64,000 nucleotides of DNA, from positions 24,988,626-25,052,625 of the forward strand of contig CM060064.1 of the NCBI GenBank assembly GCA_030533445.1, read 5' to 3'. Under the pieces are notes generated by a model, which saw only the letters and a list, made by a program, of their open reading frames with translations, did not search any database and had not been told where the DNA came from. How positions within the stretch are numbered: the stretch's first letter is position 1; the number at the start of each line of letters is the position of its first letter. Made by a program: the position numbers and the translations under genes. Of the stretch, positions 12,477 to 24,930 are shown one piece after another. Source of the DNA: Cyprinodon diabolis (Eukaryota > Chordata > Actinopteri > Cyprinodontiformes > Cyprinodontidae).

Positions 12477-15400
12477 ATGGCCGACCTCGAAAAAACAACC
12501 ATGGAAGTGGACAAGGGGAAAAACAAACCGTTCGTAAATCAAGTAAAGGCGCAGCTTGACGATGCTACCCACATAACAGACAAGCGGAGGAGTCCGGAAG
12601 CTATTAACCAGTCGGCTGAAAGCTGCTCCACAGCGGAATACTGTGAGAAGCTCCAGGCATGGATGTGGCAGTACTACAGTGGATATGTGAACTGGCAGAG
12701 CTGGCTGTTAGCTTCAGTCCCTCCCTGCTTACAGCAGCCCAGCGGAACGTCTACTGCTCTTGTTTTTAGCGCTCAGAACGGACAGAATGCTCCCTTTGGC
12801 CTGCAACTGTTGCCTTATCCACCTGCTACCAGCTTCCCGAGCAGCCGGGCGGGAGAAACCGCTGCCGGAGCCTCAGCGGCCGCTGGGCAGCGGCGGGATC
12901 AGGGGAATGCTCAGAGACAGGGTAACGGCTAGCTTTGGACGCTCCATAATGATCGCCTTTACTTACAGATCCTGTTCAATTTTCCACAAGTGAAATCTGA
13001 CAAGTTTGCGGTTTGCCTTTGAATCAACAGCTTATTTCAAAGCAGAGAAAATATAAATCTATTATCAGAAATGAGAACAATTCTATTTTTGCACCCCACT
13101 TTATTAAGTTGACCATTTATATCTTTTTTAACTTTATGCTGTATCACTCTGAATTTTGGATGAGGCATTAGTTCACATCAATAGGCAGGTTGAGGAAAAA
13201 AGGAGTTTTTCTAAATTTTGTTACTTTGTTTACAACAAACTACATGTTCTTATTCATTTTTTAAAGCTGATTAGCAGTAGGGGTGTAAATCACATCCATT
13301 ATGGCGATTCGATTCAGTATTGATTTCCTGACCCACCAATTAGATTATTTTCGATACTTAAGAATACACCACGATTTGATTTGATTAATTTGTAATTTTT
13401 TTTAACCTTACAGGCTAGACATTGTTCAAATTTGAAATAAATCAATGAAAGCTGTGTGTTTACGTGAGTGTGTGTTAGAGGAAGTGGAAAAAGGGTAGTG
13501 GCTAAAGGAAGCAAGGTAGGAGGGCAAAATAGGTTAAGCGCCACAGCAGGATGGGAGTCAGAATTATGTCCAGGACCAAATAGATAAAAATAGACCAGAG
13601 GAATTTAAAAAAACATGAATCGATTCTCTGTGCGCATGTTGATGCATTGGATCGTTGACTGTTGGATTGATGCATCGATACAAAACGATTATTATTTACA
13701 CCCCTAATCAGCAGTAGTAACACCCAGCTGAGATTGGCATTTTTAAATGAAAGGAGAAAAAGCATTTCAAGCATCATATTTGCAATAATTATTACCTTAT
13801 AGAAACTGCATTGAGTTCTGGGCTTAATTCATCTTTATATGATGGTATTAGGGCGGCGCAGTGGCTAGAAGCAACCTTGCAGCAAGAAGGTTGCAGGTTT
13901 GATTCCGGCCCGGGATCTTTCTGCATGGATGGTTTGCATGTTCTCCCTAAGCATGCGTGGGTTCTCTCCTGGTACTCTGGCTTCCTCCCACAGTCCAAAA
14001 ACATGACTATTAGGTTAATTGACTTCTCTAAATTCTCCTTAGGTGTGAGTAGGGCTGGGTATTGTTAAAAAATTTTCGGTTCCGGTACCAATACCGATAC
14101 CGGTTCCTGAACATTACTTTTTTCGATACCAGTTTTATAATATCAATTCGAAGAAAAAGAAAATTACACAACATAAAAAAGTACAAATCTTGAGTTTTAT
14201 TTTAAGCTCTGATTTTTCCATTTACATTTTTCCTCTTACATAAAAAAAAAAATTCAGTGTCTAATATTCACTGTTACATTGTGAGGACCTTTTTACTTAG
14301 CAGTTTTGCTTTAGAAAAATTACCATGTCTGACAAACAAGCCCGTTGAATGGGATCCTACTGACAGCGCACCGCTGGGGGTCTGAGCGGCTCCGACAGAA
14401 ATATTGGAAGGCAGGATGAACTGACTGCACTGATTAAGTTTTCAGGTGGATTTTCCCACTTAAAAACATAATAAAACTACTTTATTCCCTCTGATCACAG
14501 CAAATATAGCTGCAAGGCAAATAAAGGATAGAGTAGCTCCGCCCAACGCGTGTCAGAGCCCACGGCTGCTGAGAAGAGGATGGTCGCGCCGGCTGCGGTC
14601 CGCTCTTCTTGCAGCCAAACACCGAGCAACTTTCTGCTCTAAATTATTTCCGTGCACGATGTATTGCATTGCGCACTATTGGCATCAGTCTTAATAAAGT
14701 GAAGCCGCACTTTTGACCTGGGGGGCATTTTAAAGGGGTTCCACGACGCTGCAACCAGTTCACAACAGATACACATGAACCCTGGCTGTAGGCGGGACCA
14801 CCTGTGTATTTTTCCTGGATGACGCAATCACGTTAAGTGTTACAGCCAATCACCGAAACTTGGTACCGAAAGACGAGGCATGTTTCGATACTCTGTAGAA
14901 CCGAAGCATTTCGGTCGGTACCATAAAAGAACCGAAGTTCGGTACCCAGCCCTAGGTGTGAGTGTGTATGTGAATGGTTGTTTGTCTCTGTGTTGCCCTG
15001 CGATGGACTGGCGACCTGTCCAGGGTGTACACTGCCTCTTGCCCGTAGACAGCTGGATAAAGCGTGTCAGAAAATGGATGGATGGATGATGGTATTAGTC
15101 ACCGTTTGGGAACAGCTGTAAAATGTTATTTATTTTTTTAGATAAACTGTTGAAATTCATTAGCAAATACATTGCATTTTTTTAGGCAATCCTTCTGTGA
15201 CTGATATTTTTGCATTAATAGGGTTACATAATGAACATAATCTCTGCTCAGAGATTTTCTTATTGTTCCCTAAGCCTTTAAAGCCAAAAATGTAAAGTCT
15301 CAAGTATTCCTTGAAAACTTTATTTCTCAGGTTTGGATGAAAGTAGAAACAATAAAATTTGATTGTAGATTGCAGGTTCTGCTCCTTTAAAATCCTGAAG

Positions 15401-17342
15401 CTAATTTATTTTTCCTACTGCTTCTATCCAGGTCGAGAGTACAGCATTCCTTCACCTCTCCAAAGACTTATGGCAGAGATTGTGGATTTCTTCATATTGT
15501 TTTTCATAAAAGCAACCATAATTATCAGTATCATGCACTTAAGTGGAATTAAGTGAGTATGTTCTTTAAAAAAGTTTTTTTTTGTTTTTTTTACTGTTTT
15601 TGTTCATCCCATTATGAAACTTAAACATATACAGCATCTTGTATAACCTTTTCACTTTATCAGACAGACTACCTCAAAGTATCACTTAATGACATGGTAA
15701 AAGGAAAATATGACTTAATGGAGAAGTGAAAAAGTGAAAAATTGCACGTAAACTTTTTAATGTCGTTGCAAAATGCAGTGTAATAAAAAAAAAAATGCTG
15801 CATATTTCTTTCAGTACACCATCCCCCTTGTGTAACTAAAGCCGGGCATACACTGCGATATTTTCAATCATTGCACTCATCTACTGCTCAAACTATATGA
15901 CCAAACTGCAGGGTTTAAAAGTTCACTGCTCAGGATGCATGTTCTCGCACTGTGCGGCCCGACGCACTGAGACCTCACAACGGAAGACTGAATTTCAAAC
16001 ATGTTTTGATTTTCTCCGGACCTCACGATTCGGGAGGTGGTCGTGAGAGGCTGATACCCCCTCGTTATCCCCTGTACACTACCCAAAGCACAATCAGGCT
16101 GAAACTCTGCCCGATCTAAAAATTCCTGCACGACTGGAGAATTGGTAAAAAAGGGCAAAAAATTGTACAGTGTACGCCCGGCTTAAGTGGTGGTGGGATC
16201 ATGCTGTGGGGTTGTTGTTTCGTAGCAGCGACGGGGAAATAGATGGAGCTAATAACAGGACAACAGTGGAAGAAGAACTTGTTGGAAGCTGCTACAAAAA
16301 CATCCAATCGAAACTTGGGTAGAGTTGTTCCTCCAAAACAACTTTCAACATACAGCTATAGTTGCTAAGTAATGGATTGGATCAAAGCACATTCTTAAAG
16401 ATGGACCAGAAAATAAAATCCTCACTCCATGTTAGAATCGGTGGTGAGATTTCATCACATATATTCTTCATCCAAATTGAGTTTGGACTATTTTGTTAAG
16501 ATGAGTTGGCAAAATTTTAATGACATGCAGCTGTTATTCTAGTGGCAACCGGTTTTACAAAGTATTCACATTTTTTAGGTTTTAAAAGGTTTCCTTCACT
16601 ATTTTATGTACTGTTTTGTGTTTGTCTATGAGATACTTGAGGTTTGTTGAGGTGCTCTTGGTGAGAACATGAAACAGGTTCTCAAAGTGGAAAAACTTAA
16701 TTTGTTTTCATCTGTCTTTTGTTTCATCTCAGAGATGTTTCCAAATTCGCCATGCATTTCATCGTGGAGGAAATTGATGAAGACACGTCAATGGAGGAGC
16801 TGCAGAAAATGATGCTTGTGGCCCTCGTGTATCGGATTTTAGTTTGTTTTTATGAGGTGAGGAGCTTTAATTGACCACCCATAGGTCTCCTAAATGCCAG
16901 TTGTATTGCTCCAAATTGCAGTCATGAAATGACGAAGATCTATTTCCTCCGTCTGCATTCAGATTATTTGCATTTGGGGAGCTGGAGGCGCCACTCCGGG
17001 GAAATTCCTCATTGGACTCAGAGTCGTTACGTGCGATTCGTCGGTTCTGGTTCAGCCCAATAGAGTGCTAGTAGTGCCGGCAACTAATGTTTCCCTGTCA
17101 GCGTAAGCAACTTCTTTAACTTTTTTTTTTCTGTTGTATTTTATCTATCCTAGCTCAGCCTAAAATCACGACCTTGTCATTTTTTCTTCCTCTGCAGGTC
17201 GACTGTCCGAGCCTTGAACAAGAACTTCTCCATAGCTTTCTTTTTCCCAGCCTTTATCACGCTTCTCTTCTTCCAGCACAACCGAACTGTCTACGACATG
17301 GTGGCTGGTACGATAGTTGTCAAGCGCTCCAGAGTCAGATGA
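12477..17342 (+). CDS. fam8a1: FAM8A1, RDD-domain ERAD cofactor
   Basis: Membrane protein of the endoplasmic reticulum; in mammals FAM8A1 binds HRD1 and HERP and promotes assembly of the HRD1 ubiquitin-ligase complex for ER-associated degradation. Five exons: 12477-12921, 15432-15552, 16733-16856, 16963-17102 and 17198-17342, with GT/AG borders and continuous frame, giving 324 aa. Residues 1-148 are hydrophilic, with a Tyr/Trp-rich block (AEYCEKLQAWMWQYYSGY, 53-70). The RDD domain follows (about 155-322) with three hydrophobic segments: LMAEIVDFFILFFIKA, MMLVALVYRILVCFY and FSIAFFFPAFITLLFF. The RDD name residues are seen as Arg/Asp in RLMAEIVD and Asp in TVYDMVAGT. The ATG is in a purine context (AACATGG). 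The human protein is longer (about 413 aa from memory), mostly in the N-terminal region. Introns 1 and 2 are full of transposons. Confidence 0.92.
13278..13706. mobile_element. hAT MITE in FAM8A1 intron 1, 429 bp
   Basis: Termini are TAGGGGTGTAAAT and ATTTACACCCCTA, perfect inverted repeats of 13 bp. The flanks are an 8-bp duplication with one difference, ATTAGCAG (13270-13277) and ATCAGCAG (13707-13714). Internal CGATTCGATT-like words occur near the left end. No transposase frame. Confidence 0.85.
13852..15085 (+). mobile_element. Full-length tRNA-headed SINE, split by a hAT
   Basis: A complete SINE of about 321 bp once the inserted hAT element and one copy of its duplication are removed. 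It starts GGGCGGCGCAGTGGCTAG, has a degenerate B-box (GGTTTGATTCC, 13896-13906) and the conserved CATGCGTGGGTTCTCTCC block, and ends with GGATGGATGGATG. It is flanked by a 13-bp target duplication ATGATGGTATTAG (13839-13851 and 15086-15098). The tail resembles RTE-type LINE 3' ends used by fish SINEs (recalled, not searched). Confidence 0.88.
14050..14954. mobile_element. hAT-type element inside the SINE, 905 bp
   Basis: Termini TAGGGCTGGGTA and TACCCAGCCCTA are perfect 12-bp inverted repeats. They are flanked by perfect 8-bp duplications GGTGTGAG (14042-14049 and 14955-14962) of SINE sequence. Subterminal regions are rich in GGTACCG/CGGTACC words on both sides. No transposase frame; non-autonomous. 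Confidence 0.9.
15630..16705 (+). mobile_element. Tc1-like relic in FAM8A1 intron 2
   Basis: Degenerate Tc1 sequence split by the Harbinger MITE at 15840-16183. Before the MITE is ACACCATCCCCCTTGTG; directly after it is GTGGTGGTGGGATCATGCTG, the standard mid-transposase run of fish Tc1 elements. Near 16550-16700, GGTTTTACAAAGTATTCAC and TTGTGTTTGTCTATGAGATA match the 3' end of the same group. All frames are broken. Family matched from memory. Confidence 0.65.
15840..16183. mobile_element. PIF/Harbinger MITE, 344 bp
   Basis: Inverted termini AGCCGGGCATACACTG and CAGTGTACGCCCGGCT, flanked by TAA on both sides (15837-15839 and 16184-16186), the TWA duplication typical of PIF/Harbinger. A sister copy with the same interior lies at 42701-43053. 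Non-coding. Confidence 0.88.
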
Positions 17343-19510
17343 TGCTGTAATGAAGGACAGGAAGAGGATGGATAAATTAAATTGAAAGAGTAAAATAACA
17401 AAACGGTGACATTGCTGTGAAGAGAAGACATGTGGGACAGCTGCTGCATGTGGAACACTTCATGAGGTTCTCTAATGGATCACTGCGTGGAGGTTCTGCG
17501 TTCGCGGTCTGTTTTATGCCAAATCTTAGCTGTATTTAACACAGGAGGAATGAAAGTGAACACATTTCCCTTCCAGTTAACACAAGCTTTGCCTTATTTG
17601 ATATCCTCTCCCTATTACAGCTGGAAGGCATGCCTGGATCAGTGTTTGACTTTCTACTAATGTATTTATGTTCTTGTATCCCTATGTATCTCTTTGCATC
17701 ACAGGCATGTTCACTGTATTAAATGAAACCCAAACATCAGTTGTAGAAAAATACCAAAATAGAAGATATTTTATTATATTTAAATTTAAAAAGTATGCTA
17801 ATTGATACCAGAAACATTTCAGAAAAAAATACTTCTTAATCTTAGTGTTCTGGTATGTATTACATCTGAGCATTGCTGAAAAGTATTAAAAACTCAAAAA
17901 ATAATCAAATGTGATCTTTGTGGAAGTTGAATTTGCTTAATGGTGGCTTTAGGTTGAAATTATAGTTTAGAGGTCACATTTATGACACTTCAATTTGAAC
18001 CAACAGGGTTTGGGAAGAGTTTGGAGGTAAATAAGTAATTCCAACTAAAGTATCCAATCTCTTTTTGAGGCATTACTCTTTGAGTTTTTTTGGTATTAAG
18101 CTTGAACTTTCTGCTTTCCATATTCAGATTTCTCCTGGTTCAGGATGCTCCATAGATCCCCCACCATCAAATGAAATTCAACCTGTTCCTTTTCAAATGG
18201 AACAGAAGCTCTCCATCTTATAAATACACCCGTTAGTATTTATATCTTATAAGTCGATACGTTCTTTATTTAGGTATCACTCAGTGACTCGAAAAGGATT
18301 GTTCAGATTTATTTCAGCAGCTTTTTGCTTAGACCATTCAATTTTCGGTTGATGATCCACACTGCTTATTACTGCAATTAAAAAAGCTCTTTTTTGTGGC
18401 ACATACCAAATGTATTTGAATGAAAACATAAATTCTCCCGTGTGCACGCCTGGAGAGTCTTTACTGGGACAAAGCTGAGGTGTGGCAAGTTTGCACCCCT
18501 AAGAATATTTAGCATTTATCTAAATTAAATGAAAAGACTCCCAGTTCTAAGTGTTTACGTATTTTTTATTTTTTTCTTCTGTACTATTTAATTCCACAAT
18601 ATTTACAGCTTTCTCTAAAATTTTGAAAAATATTTCATTGAGGATGGGTATTATAAATGTATCTTAGTGGTAGAAGCAGAAAAATCTAATATTTGAGTTT
18701 ACTCACTGAAGGTGGAATTTTATTTCGAGCAATATATTTAAATTTTTTTACAAAATCATTGCTATAATAATAACTCTAAATTAAATTGAACTTGAGCATC
18801 GTTTTATTGTAAGGGGTCCTCTGCAGCCTTAGTCTTCAGTTTTCTCTTTCTGTTATTACAGTTTTCCAGATCCTGTCTGGCAAAATATCAAATATTTTAG
18901 TCTTAATTTTTTGTATTTAGGTAAAATCTGGTCTTATTTTAAACACATCAAAACTTCGATTTGAGTCAAAAAAATATTTTTGTTTTATGACTTTCTAGGA
19001 AGCATGGATGAAATTTCTTCTTAAATAATGAAAACGTTTAACTTTTTATTCTATTCATTGTAGAAAAAGTGAAACCTTTCAAATGTGGTTAATTCAATTT
19101 AAATTCATTCATTCATTCAACTCAAATTCATTCATGCCTATTCGGCAATGAAGCTCGTTTTCCAAGTCAAATTATAATCATGTAATCTGCTGAATATACT
19201 ATAAAACCCCAAAAGGGCAAAGTTTCAAAACATTAAATAATTTCAGAAATGTAAAACAAGGTATCATGAAGAGTCTGGAAATTAAATATGTTAAAATGTG
19301 CAGAAACCTGGTATTTTATACTTTATTTTCTATGGTAGCCAATGTGAGGTACTCAGGTTTTCATAGTTTTCTGTTTCCTAAGGATGTAAAAAAAATTTAA
19401 CACAGCCCTTATTTTGTCCAACTTCAAATTATTAAGATGAAGAGCACCCATATGACATTATGACATTCAGGAAACAACGTATTCACATCTACATTCAGAC
19501 TTCTAATCAG
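17343..19510. other. FAM8A1 3' UTR and AT-rich intergenic DNA
   Basis: The first few hundred bases are presumably the FAM8A1 3' UTR. No strong AATAAA was seen soon after the stop; ATTAAA near 17718-17723 is a weak candidate. The rest is AT-rich, unclassified, without a supported exon. Confidence 0.4.
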
Positions 19511-19519
19511 AAGTTTCAA

Positions 19520-19800
19520 ATCAATCAATAAAATTCATTTCAGCCGCTTGTATCCGGGATCTCGTTCTTTAGGTCATGACCCAAAGCTAATGACCATAGA
19601 TGAGGGTAGGAAGGTAGATCGACCGGTAAATCGAGAGCTTTGCCTTATGGATAATCTTTCTCTTCACCACAACTAACCAGTACAATACACGCTTCACAGC
19701 AGACGCTCCACCAATCTGCCTGTTGATCTCCTGCACCATGTTCCCCTCTTTCGCAAACAAGACCCAGATATACTTAAACTCCTCTACCAGGGGCAGTATG
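19520..19800 (-). mobile_element. LINE reverse-transcriptase C-terminal fragment
   Basis: Translated on the minus strand, the segment reads through EEFKYIWVLF, a NMVQEINRQIGGASAV block, HKAKLSIYRSIYLPTL and LWVMT, the post-polymerase region of a common fish non-LTR retrotransposon. In-frame stops occur near the end. Dead fragment; RTE/Rex-like by recall. Confidence 0.65.
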
Positions 19801-20413
19801 GTGGTTTAACTTAACAAAAAATAATTAGAGAAACTTGTGGCCTCTAGTCACTTTTTGAAGGGGCAAGGAGACCAAACATGCAGTGAATAAGATCCATATT
19901 GGTCAATGCAGTGTAGCCTACTTATGAGCTGCAAACCTGTTTCTATGTCCAAAAAGGCAAAACACCATTTAATTATTGCCAGTTTACAGAACGGTGCAGA
20001 AATTGTGCAATAGCCATGATTATAGAAACAATCGGACACATCCGCAGCAGGTAGACATGACTGAACCAGAATTAATGAAAGATGCATTAAAGCTAGATAA
20101 TTAAGCACTAAACAGGGGATGTCAAATTTTAGGCCCATGAAATGATTCCATGCACTGAAAGCACTTCTTACAGTGGTGAAAATGGTGGCAATGAATGGAC
20201 ACTTTTTCACATATTTTGGAGCAGATTTTACAAACAAAATCGTAAAAAATTTAAACATATTTGGTTAATGTGACTCGCGTCCCTCGCTTGCAAATGGCAG
20301 TGAACAGAAGTGTTTTTAGACCCAAGAAGAATAAGAAGAGTAAAACAGATAAATCTTTTTTAAAGTAGCCAAAGTAAACCTTTGCATCTGTAATATTTAT
20401 GTACCCCTTACCC

Positions 20414-20415
<2 letters not shown>

Positions 20416-20474
<59 letters not shown>

Positions 20475-20477
20475 TAT
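20416..20477. repeat. Poly-A run followed by (TA)n
   Basis: A run of about 43 A residues (20416-20458) then TA dinucleotides. It could be the tail of a plus-strand retroposon, but no body was recognised upstream. Confidence 0.9.
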
Positions 20478-20479
20478 GA

Positions 20480-22016
20480 TTTTTTAGTAATTGTGTTTCT
20501 GTTAGGAAAATATATTGGCTTTAAAATACAAAAATAAGATTTCTTTTAAAACTCATGCCCATGAGGACTTCATCTTAAAGATTTAAAATCACTTTCTAAA
20601 TTTTTTTTTTTCATCATCCAAATATGTTACAGCTGAATGAATTGATGCGTGATTGTTTAATCCAAACAATATGTCTCAGAAGAGTTTTAAAAATGACTGA
20701 ACCCAAACTGAAGGTTATTAATTTATTTGTGCTAGTGCTCCATCTAGTGTACATGTAGTATTTATACAATTAAATTAGTCAGGTATTTTAGGGAATAATT
20801 TCACTGCACTGGACCACATATGTTTCATTTGATGAATAAATTTGTACAAGAGTCCCATGTCATATAATCCCAGATGATTATATGTTATTATTTAGAATTC
20901 AAATCTAAAAACTGCTGTCCTGAATAAACAATTCCCTCACTCTTCATTGTTTTCTGGGATTTTTTATTGGACATCCTACTGGAATGAGGATAAGGAAGCT
21001 TGTTCTGATAGCAAGAGTTGACATGTCGATTGTGCCAGGTTCTCTAAGTAGCAGATTCAGATGACAGCCACAGATAGTGCTGCCAGATTACAGTGACCCC
21101 TCCGTGACGAGCATCATACCACAGGAACTAGTTTAATAAAACCCAAAGACAAGAGGATTCTTCCTGAGGACTGGGAGATATGGGTAAACCCCATCTTGTT
21201 CAACTGAAAATTTGTAAAAATGCTAAAGCACAGGCAGATTGACAAACATTTTTTCTTTAGAATCTATTTTGTGTTCCATTATGGTATTAAGGGTGAAAAA
21301 TCAGGAGCATATTTTTCTTTTTCCCTTTTTTAGTAGTTCTCAAAGAAAGGAAAACACAAAGAGGTGCAAGTGTGTGCAAACCTTGGTATAATCCCCCAAC
21401 ATTCTCTGCTATATGACAGTCTGATGCCTTAAAGTCCCACTGCTTGCTGCCACATGGCCTGCCATACGGTGTGGAGCTGATGCTGTGTCCTGCCGGAGCT
21501 CCTGCCATGCTTTTTTTTAACAAGGGAGTCAGCCAGCAGAACAGGGGGGATTCAGAGCTACCTCTGACAGCCATGTGTAGGACACAGGAGGACGAGGGAA
21601 ACAGTCTGGACTTGACTGGACTAAAGCATTCTCTGTGAGAGATGATGTATTTACCATCAGATCGTTATTTGCTCTTCAGGTTTCTCAGTAATTAACAGGT
21701 GGGTGTTGCTTCCACATAGCAGCTGCAGCACAATCCAGGTGTTTTTGAAGTGGTGGAAAGGTGACATGGGCGGAAACACTGTCTGTAGTTGTTGTTGCTG
21801 CTGCTGCTTGTTGCTTACTCAGAGTGTCTGTGCCTGTTGGTAGTCTTCTCAAGTGGAGTCTGTAATGACAGGCTGGCTGAGCTCTGCCTGAGAATAAAGA
21901 GCTGTAGAGAAAGAGCAGACACGCTGACTTGAAAAAACAAAAAAAACAAAACAAATTAGTGCATTAGTAAAAAGCAGGGAGAGGAAACATATGTGGTGTA
22001 AAAAGAGGATTGTTTA
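20480..22016. other. Intergenic, no gene seen
   Basis: No supported exon. The ORFs at 21287-21954 on both strands lack recognisable domains. CTG/CAA-type short triplet runs occur near 21780-21815. Confidence 0.4.
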
Positions 22017-23541
22017 CAATGCGGAAAATAAGTATTTGAAAACCCTGCTATTTTGCAAATCATGGAGGGGTCTGAAATGATCGTTTTAGGTGCATGTCCA
22101 CTGTGAGAGACATGATCTAAAAAAAAAATCACAATGTATGATTTTTTAAACTATTTATTTAAAAGATACAGCTTCAAATAAGGATATGAACACCCGTCTA
22201 TCAGCTAGAATTCTGACCCTCAAAGACATGTTGGTCTGCCTTCAAAATGTCCACTTCCACTCCATTTACTATCCTAAATTAAATGCACCTATTTGAGATT
22301 GTTAGCCGCATAAAGACACCTGTCCACCCCATACAATCAGTAAGAATCCAAATACTAACATGGCCAAGACGAAAGAGCTGTCCAAAGACACTAGAGACAA
22401 AATTGTACACCTCCACAAGGCTACCGGCAAATTGCCAAGCAGCTTGGTGAAAAAAGGTCCACTGTCAGAGCAATCATTAGAAAATGGAAGATGTTAATCA
22501 TGACTGTCAATCTCCCTTGGACTTGGGCTCCATGCAAGATGTCCCCTTACGGGGTCTTAATGATCCTAAGAAACGGGAGAAATCCGCCCAGAACTACACA
22601 GGAGGAGCTGGTCAATGACCTGAAAAGAGCCGGGAGCACCGTTTCCGAGGCTACTGTTGGTAATACGCTAAAACCTAATGGTTTGAAATCATGGATGGCA
22701 CGGAAGGTTCCCCTGCTTAAACCAGCACATGTCAAGGCCCGTCTTAAATTTGCTAATAAACATTTTGATGATCCAGAGGAGTCTTGGGAGAAGTCATGTG
22801 GTCAGATGAGACCAAAATAGAGCTTTTTGGTCATAATTCCACTAACTGTGTTTGGAGGAAGAAGAATGACGAGTACCATCCCAAGAACTTCCCTACTGTG
22901 AAGCATGGGGGTGATAGCATCATGCTTTGGGTTTGTTTTTTTCTGTACATGGGACAGGGCGACTGCACTGAGTTCATGTATTGCAAGAATTGGGGAACAA
23001 CCTCATTCCCTCAGTTAGAGCACTGCAGATGGGTCAAGCCTGGGTCTTCCAACATGACAGTAACCCAAAGCACGCAGCCAGGATAACGAAGAAGTGGCTC
23101 TGTAAAAACCATATGAAGGTTCTGGCATGGCATAGCCAGTCTCCAGACATAAATCTACAGTATTAGAGAATCTTCTGAGGGAGCTCAAAGTATGTGTTTC
23201 TCAGTGCCAGCCCAGAAACCTGACTGATCTAGAGAAAATCTGTGTGGAGGAGTGGGCCAAAATTCCTCCCGCAGTGTGTGCAAACCTGGTGAAAAACAGG
23301 AATAATCTGACCTCTGTAATTGCAAACAAAGGCTACTGTACCAAATATCAACAGTGATTTTCTCAGGCGTCCAAATGCTTATTTGCAGTTCTACCATATA
23401 TTGTTTATTTATTTATTTATTTTTTATTATGTCTCTCACATTGGACATGAACCTGCGATGACCATTTCAGAGCCCTCCGTGATTTCTAAGTGGGAGAACT
23501 TGCAAAATAGCAGGATGTTCAAATACTTATTTTCCTAACTC
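22017..23541 (+). mobile_element. Full-length but dead Tc1-like element
   Basis: Long inverted ends: GGAAAATAAGTATTTGAA on the left and TTCAAATACTTATTTTCC on the right, with similarity continuing about 100 bp inward. TA lies at both borders (22015-22016, 23542-23543). The transposase starts MAKTKEL at 22360 but is broken by several stops and shifts. The remaining catalytic pieces are WSDETK (first Asp, about 22799) and [12 protein letters not shown] (second Asp, about 23055). The third motif is damaged, reading SPDINLQY and then a stop, so the Glu is lost. Confidence 0.85.
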
Positions 23542-24680
23542 TATTTGCATCCTATTCACCTAATTGATATTTGATTGAACTTTACGTGCACCCCATCGTA
23601 ACAATTGATCTCATCAACAATTATTTATCTTATCAGCAAACCTATTCCTGTATTTCATATCTTCACTTCTTCCTGAAGCCTGTACCATTAAGCAGGATTA
23701 CCTTCCTAGCGAGGTAACTTCAGGGTTAACCCTGACTTTCCGGTACCACGAGGGCGGATTCATTCTTAGCGAGGCAAGTTACCATGGTAAATTACAAACA
23801 TTTCCTGCCTGTAGTTTCCTCTCAATGTAAATTGAGCTTATTCTATTATGGCATCAGAGGTTTGGTAATATTTCCAGGAAGGTTGGGTTAAAGAAAAATA
23901 TCTTCAGCTTTGAACTTGAACATGTCACGGAGGTGTTCATGATGACCTGTTAGTTCGACCACCCAAGAGGAGTTTGAACTATCGACTTCATATCCATACA
24001 AGGAAAGTTTTGTAGCTTTGCTTTTATTGCAAATAAAAGTATTTTTTTAACCAGTTTTTTTTAGATGAATGATAACAATCCTCAGAAAGTAACTTGTTTC
24101 CAACTTCTCAGTTTATTTGCAACAAGAGCAGTGTAAGTAAAAGTAATGTTCGACAGGGCTTTATAAATTGAGAAGTGTCCGATTGAGGCAGATTAAGTAT
24201 CTGCTGAGGTTCTACTGTCAGAATAACAAATAAACTAAGAAGCAACTTTCTGCAAATCCTCAAAAGAGCCTCGAGCATAAATGTTATTCCAAATTACTTT
24301 TAAAGACATAAAGTTACTTTTAGTACCGGTATATTTAGTGTTTTGCTGTGTTACTCCTGAAAGCACAGCAGTCTGGATGGTGGGTGCAGTGTGTGTTCGC
24401 TTTACAAACTCCTTTTAATAAAGGAGAATTTTAAATATTACTACTACTACCATAACTGGTACCACTGATCAAAATAGTGAATTTGATAATTACATGCTGT
24501 TTGCTCCGCTGTCTGTGAAAGAGCCTTAAACCTGTAATAACATTCTGTTTTTCATTTTTGAAACACATTTGACAAAACCTCCATACTGATATCAATCTGG
24601 CTGTGATTTTTGAAGTCATACTTATGCCCTAGAACTAAATAAAAGAGCAAACCTTCCATGACAGGATTTTTTTTTTAAAT
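23542..24680. other. Intergenic with a truncated repeat
   Basis: From about 23672 to 23790 there is a repeat-like block (CCTGTACCATTAAGCAGG, two AGCGAGG words) that includes a perfect 16-bp palindrome at 23720-23735. I recall similar blocks in fish DNA transposons but could not find matching ends. The rest is AT-rich with no exon seen. Confidence 0.4.
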
Positions 24681-24689
24681 CTAAACATA

Positions 24690-24930
24690 CAGAGCAAGCC
24701 AAAATAACATTCATCAGAGAAGAGCTAAGAGGCTGATGGTAACTTGGGGGAGATGCAGATGCAAATGCTTCCACAGCTCAGATAGGGACTCTTTTTTTTT
24801 ACCAGCAGTGGCAGCATCATACTGCTGTAGTGCCTTTCTTTAGCATGTTGCTGCAGTCTACACTACATGTAGCTTTAAAGCCTGTTCATAGATATTTCCA
24901 GTCCAAGTCCAGATATGAACCCAGATGAGT
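24690..24930 (+). mobile_element. Tc1-like relic fragment
   Basis: The words AGATGCAGATGC...CCACAGCTCAGAT, GGCAGCATCATACTGCTG and CAAGTCCAGATATGAACCC occur in the order of a Tc1 transposase gene. Frames are lost and the piece is internally deleted. Confidence 0.5.

Noticed and set aside
13853..13920. A tRNA gene (B-box-like sequence)
   Set aside because: No full cloverleaf, and the same sequence recurs at 6555 and 39342 with a SINE body, tail and target duplications.
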